DNA from: Bacillus albus
GTDB lineage: Bacteria > Bacillota > Bacilli > Bacillales > Bacillaceae_G
Assembly (NCBI RefSeq): GCF_001884185.1
Contig: NZ_MAOE01000090.1
Coordinates: forward strand, 34,787 to 98,786
Length of the DNA stretch: 64,000 nucleotides
Reading direction: 5' to 3'
In this document: positions 27,951 to 35,182 of the stretch, piece after piece
Position numbering within the stretch: position 1 is the first letter of the stretch
How the letters are laid out: the number at the start of each line of letters is the position of its first letter
Made by a program: the position numbers and the translations under genes
The notes under the pieces: generated by a model
What the model was told of the DNA's origin: nothing
The model's input: the letters and a program-made list of their open reading frames with translations, nothing else
Databases searched by the model: none

Positions 27951-28345
27951 TTAAGCAACAATCAATTTAGCAATAGCTTGTGGATTGCAGACTGCTCCAT
28001 CCATGTAATTATCCAGCACGAAAGTAGTTGTTCCTGCCAAAGCGTTTTCAGTATCAACTGTTGACTGTAATCTTGCAGCTTGTTTAATCATTATTGCATA
28101 AGCATGATAAAAGTTTGCGAAAATTATTGGTGTTGATTCAGGTAAAACATCAGTAATATATATTGCTTTACCAAATAATGTTTTGTAGGTTTTCCCTTTA
28201 CTAATCCATTTTGTACATAAGAATGACCTAACGCATCTTTTAATTTAGCAATTTAGTTATATGTTTTACGTGCCATAATAAACGCTGCATTTCCATCTGT
28301 ATTTGTATGTAAATCTGAGACTGCAACACGAAGTTCCATTTTCAT
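27951..28345 (-). pseudogene. Phage major capsid protein relic
   Basis: After AAAGGAAG, an ATG at 28345 opens MKMELRVAVSDLHTNTDG and runs into an in-frame stop. Further on, a shifted frame gives IYITDVLPESTPIIFANFYH and TTTFVLDNYMDGAVCNPQAI, typical of the C-terminus of an HK97-like major capsid protein. The middle of the protein is deleted. No other phage structural genes are nearby. Confidence 0.7.
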
Positions 28346-29028
28346 TGTTTATTACTTCCTTTCAAGTTCCTAACACTGCTTTTAAAAACAGTGAATTGTA
28401 AAAATAAAATAGACGATACCGAAGTATCGCCTAAGTTCTATAACCAAAATTACTAAATAAAACATTCAAAATGATGTTTTCAAATGTTTTATCTAATAAT
28501 CTTTTATTTAATTTTTAGGAAGCGCGATCCAATAAACTTTTAAAATTCGATTTAATGAACTATAAAAGCTTATTGGATCTCTAATTGAACTACTTGCATA
28601 TGTAACAATGATTCTTCCTAACTTACATTAAAAAGGAGATTAATATGGAAAATGAAAATTAAAGAGTTGAAGAAGTAAGATGTATTACTTATACGACTCT
28701 CTATTTATAATATAAACAAGTGGCGATTTTTAGACAGTTTTCCTCACATTTATGAAACTTTTTCTCTCTCTATAATATATATACGTTCCAACTCATTTTT
28801 GTACGTATGATTAAAATTTTTTCATTTATTTTCCAAAAGCAATCTTAGTTGTTCTGCTCAATGATGTCAAACCTTACTTGCTTTTAATTAATTCTAGTTG
28901 CCCCATTATCAATTTTAAAACCTGATTCCACCAAAAGTTATTTTATAGCTGGCCATTTCATTTGCCTACCATGAAGGGTTTCATTATTTTATGTTTCTAA
29001 TAAGAAGCAATATAACCATTTTTTGTAG
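28346..29028. other. Gene-free stretch
   Basis: About 680 AT-rich bases. A ribosome-site-plus-ATG at 28645 leads only to a 5-residue frame. Nothing else supported. Confidence 0.4.
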
Positions 29029-29880
29029 TTATCTATTCAAGTTTAGGGTTTTTAACATGTAATCGTCTCTTATAATTAAATCATATACTGCATCCTTCCC
29101 ACCTGATTCTTTCAACACTTGTTCAAGTGCTTCATTAAAAGAAGTACCATGAGTAAGCATAAATTGCCTAACTTTATCTAGGAATTCCTCATAAGCATAA
29201 TGTATATTACCTTTTAGTTCTCTTAATGTGCATTTTGCCACGAGAGGATGATGTGGATTAGATGTGGTAAACCCTTCGACAATTTTGTAATTTCCTTTTG
29301 TACTCCTGCTAGCCCCCTCTATACTACCCTTTACTTCATTCCATGGTGGCAATTGACCAAACATTTTCCGATAACTTTCTATTAGAATTCCCTCGACTAA
29401 TTTTACATCTTTTTTAAATTGTTCATGATTGAAATCCGATAATTCCACTTTTTCCCCTTCAAAAATTCCTTCGATGTTTTTACGTATTACTGGTTGGCAA
29501 ACAGAAGGCATTGTCAAAATAGAATATCCTAGTTTTTTATTTGTATTAAAATATTCAGTGATTTTTTTGTATTTGCAACTAGATGGACGGGAGGAAATTA
29601 TACCGTTGTGTTGTTTAAACCTTTCAGCGAAATTAACTGCAAGTCCAATATACAGTAACTCTCTTGTCTCATAATTCCAAAAGGTATAAATCCCAGAAGA
29701 AGCCCATCCCCATTCAAGAGTTTTTGGGTTACATAAATCATCCAAAGCTCCAACTATATCTGATACACCATCTTTGGTATAAGCATCTTGAATGATTGTA
29801 CCGAACCTAGCTCCAAATATGTAACTGTATGCCGGATCGTTATTCAACCTTGATTTGTTAATAATTTCTTTAAAGTCCAT
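29029..29880 (-). CDS. GIY-YIG-domain protein
   Basis: The protein has 283 residues. Residues 62-92 form a GIY-YIG core: SGIYTFWNY, LLYIGLAVNFAERFKQHN, with R87 and H91 as the expected catalytic residues. A downstream glutamate in LVEGILIESYRK fits the metal-binding position. The C-terminal 100 residues are unrecognised and may bind DNA. It is a single gene. GIY-YIG nucleases occur as homing enzymes, repair enzymes and restriction-type effectors; its place in the island suggests the last, as inference. Confidence 0.78.
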   Translation of the reverse strand: MDFKEIINKSRLNNDPAYSYIFGARFGTIIQDAYTKDGVSDIVGALDDLCNPKTLEWGWASSGIYTFWNYETRELLYIGLAVNFAERFKQHNGIISSRPSSCKYKKITEYFNTNKKLGYSILTMPSVCQPVIRKNIEGIFEGEKVELSDFNHEQFKKDVKLVEGILIESYRKMFGQLPPWNEVKGSIEGASRSTKGNYKIVEGFTTSNPHHPLVAKCTLRELKGNIHYAYEEFLDKVRQFMLTHGTSFNEALEQVLKESGGKDAVYDLIIRDDYMLKTLNLNR

Positions 29881-30025
29881 AATTTAATACCAATCCTTTT
29901 TGTTTTTATTATTCATAGTTACACGATAGAATATCCCCAGAAATAGGACTAATTCCCTTAAGATTCATAGTAATATATCCCCAAGGGAAAATAAACCATA
30001 TTATATTAACAGAATGGGATTTTAG

Positions 30026-30394
30026 AGTAAGCTATGTAAAGAGAAAAATTCTGGAGGAACTTTAAAGATTAATGATTATGTTTCTCTTATTGAAGAAGAT
30101 TCTTCGAAGGGCAAAAAATTTTATATTGTAGTACAAAATAAAAGCGTAACCGATAATAAATATAAGCCTATTTGTTTATTGATGCAGCATATTAAGATTT
30201 ACGAAGACTTTGGAATCGTAAATAGAAGGTTAGCTGACTATCCTCCTGCAGACTTTGGTTCTCTACTAAGTACATATATGATTATCTAAAGACATATGAA
30301 AAATACGATGAATTACAAGGAGCTTTATACACTCTATCCTTTCACTAATCACAAAATTGCACAGCAACATAGACTACTATTTAAAATAGATTAA
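30026..30394 (+). pseudogene. Small frameshifted gene
   Basis: After GGAGG (30053-30057) a frame reads INDYVSLIEEDSSKGKKFY and KPICLLMQHIKIYEDFG, then stops. Shifted frames continue YDYLKTYEKYDELQGALY and YPFTNHKIAQQHRLLFKID. Two shifts join these into one protein of about 110 residues. The first codon after the ribosome site is ATT, so the start may also be damaged. Family not recognised. Confidence 0.5.
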
Positions 30395-30495
30395 AGGAAT
30401 TTTAGAAAAACATAATAGCAAAAGAAAGAAAATGCTATCAATTAAAAAAAACTTCATAAAACAAAAGAATATTGATACAAAAACACAATGCCTTT

Positions 30496-30559
30496 CTTTC
30501 AAGAAGAATAAAAAGAACAAGCATCGGTCTCGGTCTTTTTATTCTTCTTCATTGAAAGA
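30496..30559. repeat. Long inverted repeat
   Basis: AAGAAGAATAAAAAG (30501-30515) and its exact complement (30535-30549) are extended by CTTTC/GAAAG outside a small mismatch. It may terminate transcripts from both sides. No gene is supported from 30395 to 30832 apart from this. Confidence 0.6.
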
Positions 30560-30832
30560 ATTGATAAATCTTTTTCCTTTCTGCTTGTTCATCATTCATT
30601 ATTCTATTAAGAACCATAGACACCTTTCCCCCTTATTATATGTTTTAGTACTTACACTATAATAGTAACTAGCCCTCTATATCTTAGAAGAAAAATACGC
30701 CTATACCATGCTGAATAGATTTTCAATAAACTTCACTTCTACAATACCTAAAAAATTAAATAAGAGAATTTAAATATATACAAAATTAATATAGAATAAA
30801 GATATTCTGTATTTTAGTTTAGGGGGAAAAAT

Positions 30833-32878
30833 ATGCCATTAGAACAAATGCTAGCAGATTCAGCAACCAGGGCAATAGCTACTGAATCTACGAAATATTT
30901 ATTTGAAATATTAAAATCTAAAATAAACAATGTTTTTGAAAGAAAAAAAATAAAATTTGAACATTACGATGAGTTGGCAGAAAAATTCAATAGGTACCTA
31001 GAGAGTAGTGTTAATGAATACAGCACTATTCCAACTATTGCTTTAAAGCATCACAAAGTATTTTTAGAACAGGTGTATCAACCATTAAAAATAGTATCAT
31101 TAAAATTTGATACTCACGCCAAGTCTAACAATACTGTGTTAATAGACACGTATAATGAAGACTTTTTTAACAATCATACTAAAATACTTATTACTGATAG
31201 TGCTGGTATGGGTAAGTCAACATTCTTAAAGTTTCTATTCTTATCTTCAATTAAACAACAAATTCAAATCCCTGTTTTCATTGAATTAAGAAGACTAAAT
31301 TCAAAACATGGAATATTAGATGAGATATATAAAAAGATAAATTTCATATCTTCTGATTTTACAAAAGAACATATCATAGAACTGATAAAAGATGGGGATT
31401 TTCTCTTTTTCTTAGATGGATATGATGAAATCCCTGGAAATGATAGAGACAAAGTATCTTCAGACTTAAAACAATTTATTTCTTATGGCGGTCAAAATCG
31501 TTTCATTATCTCATCTAGACCGCATCATGGCCTTCATTTCCCTGAATTTGAGAAATTTGAAATTGTACGTTTACAAAAAAATGAAGCCTTTGAATTAATA
31601 TATAAATACGATAAAGTTTCAGGATACAATATACACGGAAATCTTGTAAGAACTATTAATGATGCAAAAGGTTATTTTAATGAATTCTTAGCCAATCCTT
31701 TATATGTTTCCTTGTTATACCTTACATATAGAAATAAACATGAACTCCCTCTAACTCAAGCCTCTTTCTATCGTCAGGTATACGACGCCCTTTACTCTGA
31801 CCATGACTTAACTAAAGAAGATGGTTATAAAAGACAAATATTGAGTGGGCTATCTAAAGATGAATTAGATGGATTTTTACAACATTTTGCGTTTCAATGT
31901 ATAGAAAATCGTATTAACGACTTTGAAAAAGACTATCTTTTAAGCCTAATTAAAGACGTACTGAAAAATAGTATACTTGAAAGAAAAATTGAACCTTCCG
32001 AAGTTCTATCAGATATAATACAAAATGTTCCTTTATTAATTAAAGAAGGTTCCAGCTATAAATGGATTCACAAATCCTTTATGGAGTATTTCGCTGCTAA
32101 ATATATATCAATTGACAGTGATAAAGTACAATTTCTAGAGAGTCTTTGGGAAAATCAGCTTACTTATTTAGATGATTTCTCTAATTTACTAACTATTTAC
32201 GCCGATATTGATAAAAAAACATTTAATGATATTTTTGTTAGAAGGTTATTAGAAGATTTTATAAGACATGTAGAAGGGGAAGAACATACTGGGAATGTAA
32301 AGCTATTAAAACAAATGAACTTCCAAAGGGAACTGCTTCTCGTAAAAGATAGAGATCGCACTGAAGCAGAGAAAGTTTTCAATCTCTTCCCACACATTGA
32401 GAAAAGCTTTACAAAAAGGTATGGTATATGGCTTGCCAACAAAGAAACTGATTATGAATTGAGTAGTATGTTTTATCCTATGCTTGATGAAGATACAGAT
32501 TTGTCACTCGAAATACTGGCAGTACAGGGTGATATAAAATCTTTTTACAATCTAGAATCTTTATTAAATATTCTTTTGGCAAAAAGATATCCTTTTGTGC
32601 AGGTGGGCCCTGGGCACATTCTACCTGAAAATGATATAAAAGAAAACTTTTATAATATCAACTACGAATTCGAAGAAGGTAGTTGGAATACATTGCACGT
32701 AGCCCACAATATACAAGCGGCAAGTACTGAAGCAGAGATTTATGTTTTATTCATAGCAAGGGCTTACATACACCTCTTAATCCTTAATTATGATGAAGCA
32801 AAGAAATATCTAGATAAACTAAATGCAAACAGCAAAAAAAGTATTTTAAGTTTTATGAAAAGGACAGAGAAGAACTAA
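30833..32878 (+). CDS. NACHT-domain NTPase (bacterial NLR-like)
   Basis: The protein has 681 residues; AGGGGGA precedes the ATG. A helical N-terminal part (residues 1-95) precedes the NACHT domain: Walker A TDSAGMGKST at 121-130, Walker B LFFLDGYDEIP at 191-201 with the NACHT-typical D-G-x-D-E, sensor FIISSRPHHG at 224-233. The C-terminal half is helical with no recognisable repeats. Bacterial NACHT proteins act as single-gene antiphage sensors; that this one does so is inference. No separate effector gene is coupled. Confidence 0.88.
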   Translation: MPLEQMLADSATRAIATESTKYLFEILKSKINNVFERKKIKFEHYDELAEKFNRYLESSVNEYSTIPTIALKHHKVFLEQVYQPLKIVSLKFDTHAKSNNTVLIDTYNEDFFNNHTKILITDSAGMGKSTFLKFLFLSSIKQQIQIPVFIELRRLNSKHGILDEIYKKINFISSDFTKEHIIELIKDGDFLFFLDGYDEIPGNDRDKVSSDLKQFISYGGQNRFIISSRPHHGLHFPEFEKFEIVRLQKNEAFELIYKYDKVSGYNIHGNLVRTINDAKGYFNEFLANPLYVSLLYLTYRNKHELPLTQASFYRQVYDALYSDHDLTKEDGYKRQILSGLSKDELDGFLQHFAFQCIENRINDFEKDYLLSLIKDVLKNSILERKIEPSEVLSDIIQNVPLLIKEGSSYKWIHKSFMEYFAAKYISIDSDKVQFLESLWENQLTYLDDFSNLLTIYADIDKKTFNDIFVRRLLEDFIRHVEGEEHTGNVKLLKQMNFQRELLLVKDRDRTEAEKVFNLFPHIEKSFTKRYGIWLANKETDYELSSMFYPMLDEDTDLSLEILAVQGDIKSFYNLESLLNILLAKRYPFVQVGPGHILPENDIKENFYNINYEFEEGSWNTLHVAHNIQAASTEAEIYVLFIARAYIHLLILNYDEAKKYLDKLNANSKKSILSFMKRTEKN

Positions 32879-33122
32879 ATTATTATATTTGAAAACATCT
32901 TTCTGACTAACCGAATTATATTCCATAGTCTATATAATGAATCCTTTCTCTTTCACGGTTTCCTTTTTAAAATTCTCATATCCTTTATTTTTAACCTATA
33001 CATAAAAGTTAGCAATTCATATCTAAATTAAAATATCAATAATCAGAAAGTGTGTAGAGAATTTATTTCTGCATACTTTCTTCAACTTAAATCCCTATCA
33101 TACATGTTTGACTATATTACTA

Positions 33123-33221
33123 TTACTTTCTTAGTAAATCTTCATCAATTCCGCCTACAAACACTTCAAATTCTTCTTCCGTAGCTGCTGTTAAAAGTTT
33201 TTCTATTCTTTTAACCATCAC
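33123..33221 (-). CDS. 32-residue peptide gene (tentative)
   Basis: GTG at 33221 (or ATG at 33218) follows GGAGG at good spacing. The product contains KRIEKLLTAATEEEFEVFVG and GGIDEDLLRK and is acidic. No signal peptide. It could be a working microprotein or the remaining start of a lost gene. It lies in the 640-base gap between the NACHT gene and the helicase operon. Confidence 0.3.
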   Translation of the reverse strand: MMVKRIEKLLTAATEEEFEVFVGGIDEDLLRK

Positions 33222-33467
33222 TTTATTTCCTCCATATTATTTTTCCGAATTAAGATACACTATATTTTCAATCAAAACATTATAACTCTTATTCCTTATA
33301 TTATAATTAGAAATATAATTATATTTTAAACTTATTGTAGAAATACACTAAAAATTTCCCTTTTTAAAAAAGCTGCTAACATCACAAAAGAAGGAAGCAT
33401 TTGCTTTAAATCATGAACGAAATAGAATTATTCGTAACAATATTGTCATCACAATACATCTAAAAAT

Positions 33468-33497
33468 AAAAAGGATAGATATTTCTATCCTTTTTAT
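33468..33497. terminator. Terminator of helicase operon
   Basis: AAAAAGGATAGA pairs with TCTATCCTTTTT; symmetrical, so it can stop transcripts from either side. It lies about 25 bases past the last gene of the minus-strand operon. Confidence 0.75.
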
Positions 33498-33522
33498 AAA
33501 ATCTTTTAACTGAATTAAAGTT

Positions 33523-34977
33523 CTATAAGGTGAAACTCTTATAGAACTCTGAATCTAATTCCTTAACCAACCTTAACGTATCACTATAAGTGAATAATTG
33601 TAAATGTCTACAAGCACGTGTAATAGAAACATACAGCAAACGTCTTTCAATTTCCCAATAATTCTCTTCTTTATCCTCGTCTGGTATTCTAGTAGGTTCA
33701 ATTAAATCAATAATATATACAAAGTCAAACTCAAGACCTTTCGCTGAGTGGAAGGTACAAAGTTTTACTCCAGGAGTATGTGGATTTCCCTTCTCTCTAA
33801 TATCTTCTGATGGAATCCCAGCATCGTTTAATGCACGTTGCATTCTAAATTTTGCTGAGTTTCTTGAAGATCCCTCACGATATAAAATACCAATTGTACA
33901 ATTTGGTGCTTGTTCAATAATTTGTTTTACTGATTTAATAACTTCTCTATCTTGGGATTCAGCATTTTTACAATTCATTAAATACGGGATAGGCCCTTCC
34001 CTCTCTGGTAAATTCGGAATTACGTATTCCTCATCATGAATAATCATATCATTTTGTTGAAGACTTGCTGCTAGCTGAATAATTTGTTTTGTCGAACGGT
34101 AGGATTCCTTTAATATTTTTGTACGATTACCCGTGACATTCAAACCAATTTCTTTCCATGTAAAAGATGTTTTATAGATTTTTTGCCCTTTGTCAGCAGC
34201 AACAATAAATGATTTTCTAGCAATCTGCTTTAATGCTTGCAGTTGAACCTGTTGTAGATCTTGAGCCTCGTCAATAAAAATGTGATCATATTTAATGGAA
34301 TCTGGAAATATAGCTGGATTCTTCATGAGAACAACAGCTAAATCATCAAAATCAAGTAAATAGTTTTTCTTCTTATTATATTGATCAAAGACTTGATAAA
34401 TAATCTCACGATCATTCATGGTAACACGTGTATTGGTACCGCGCCCTCTTCGATCTGCTTTCAAATAATCACTTAAAGTAGTGATGTTTTTTCCTTTAAT
34501 CCATTGTATTTCATCCTTTAGGAAATCGAAATAATCGTCATTTTTTACAAAGCGGTGGTCAAGACTTGCTAAGCCTTTTATAGCCTCTTTTAAAAATTCT
34601 TCCTGTTTATACTTTTGTGTAATAATAGGTTTCTTTTTCATGACCTTACAATATGCACCAAACGCCCATGAATGGAATGTTTTCACTTCTAAGTTAGGAA
34701 GGTTGTACTTCTCAATTAAAAATTTAGTTGCATTAGAAAGCGATCCTGCATAAGTGAATATTACAACCTTCTCATTCGGATATTTCAGTGCTGTTTGCTT
34801 CGCTTTTTTTAATAAAACAAGCGTCTTTCCACTACCAGCAATCCCTCTAATCAAAATTTCATTCCCTGTGTAATCAACTATATCCTGTTGTTGCTTAGTT
34901 AATGTTATTTCAGTACTCTCGAGTTTATTTTCCATACACATACAAAGGGGAGTTTCTCCCCTTCTCCTACACCTCAC
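33523..34977 (-). CDS. UvrD/Rep-type superfamily 1 helicase, fourth gene of operon
   Basis: The protein has about 470-484 residues depending on the start. Motif I is IRGIAGSGKTLVLLKKA, motif II HIFIDEAQDLQ, motif III region SFIVAADKGQKI, motif V-VI TFHSAKGLEFDFVYIID and RRLLYVSITRACRHLQLF. It is a compact UvrD-like helicase without nuclease or RNase D domains. A GTG at 34977 opens the frame, but ATGs at 34941 and 34935 are more natural; a GGGGAG hairpin just upstream of them may hide the ribosome site. It is the last gene of the NERD-UvrD operon. Confidence 0.85.
   Translation of the reverse strand: MRCRRRGETPLCMCMENKLESTEITLTKQQQDIVDYTGNEILIRGIAGSGKTLVLLKKAKQTALKYPNEKVVIFTYAGSLSNATKFLIEKYNLPNLEVKTFHSWAFGAYCKVMKKKPIITQKYKQEEFLKEAIKGLASLDHRFVKNDDYFDFLKDEIQWIKGKNITTLSDYLKADRRGRGTNTRVTMNDREIIYQVFDQYNKKKNYLLDFDDLAVVLMKNPAIFPDSIKYDHIFIDEAQDLQQVQLQALKQIARKSFIVAADKGQKIYKTSFTWKEIGLNVTGNRTKILKESYRSTKQIIQLAASLQQNDMIIHDEEYVIPNLPEREGPIPYLMNCKNAESQDREVIKSVKQIIEQAPNCTIGILYREGSSRNSAKFRMQRALNDAGIPSEDIREKGNPHTPGVKLCTFHSAKGLEFDFVYIIDLIEPTRIPDEDKEENYWEIERRLLYVSITRACRHLQLFTYSDTLRLVKELDSEFYKSFTL
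34946..34962 (-). promoter_or_regulatory. Hairpin masking ribosome site
   Basis: AGGGGAG, loop TTT, CTCCCCT form a perfect 7-bp stem just ahead of the likely ATG of the last helicase gene. The GGGGAG on the minus strand, the best ribosome-site candidate, lies inside the stem. Confidence 0.45.
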
Positions 34978-34985
34978 TTATCATA

Positions 34986-35171
34986 TTACGGCCAATCATC
35001 GTCATCATCATTTTCTTCTTCATCTAAATATTCCAATGCACTTTTAAAGGAGTCTTCTACTAAAACCATATTCAATGCATCATTTGTTAGTTCTTCTATC
35101 AAAACTTCTGAATCACTATCGTTTTCAAATGTTCTCCAGTTAGTAGCTATTTGCCTCCAAATATTATTCAT
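34986..35171 (-). CDS. 60-residue acidic protein, third gene of operon
   Basis: The protein has 60 residues; it starts 11 bases after the AddB-like gene and ends 8 bases before the last helicase gene frame. After MNNIWRQIATNWRTF it becomes strongly acidic (NDSDSEVLIEELTND) and ends DEEENDDDDDWP. Tight spacing in an operon of large helicase proteins argues that it is real. It may be an adaptor or a DNA-mimic regulator; both are guesses from charge only. Confidence 0.65.
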   Translation of the reverse strand: MNNIWRQIATNWRTFENDSDSEVLIEELTNDALNMVLVEDSFKSALEYLDEEENDDDDDWP

Positions 35172-35182
35172 CCTGTTCCCTC

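Noticed and set aside
30432-30662. 76-residue plus-strand frame over the long inverted repeat
   Set aside because: Most of it is the repeat itself, giving Lys-rich then Ser/Phe-rich runs; no ribosome site.
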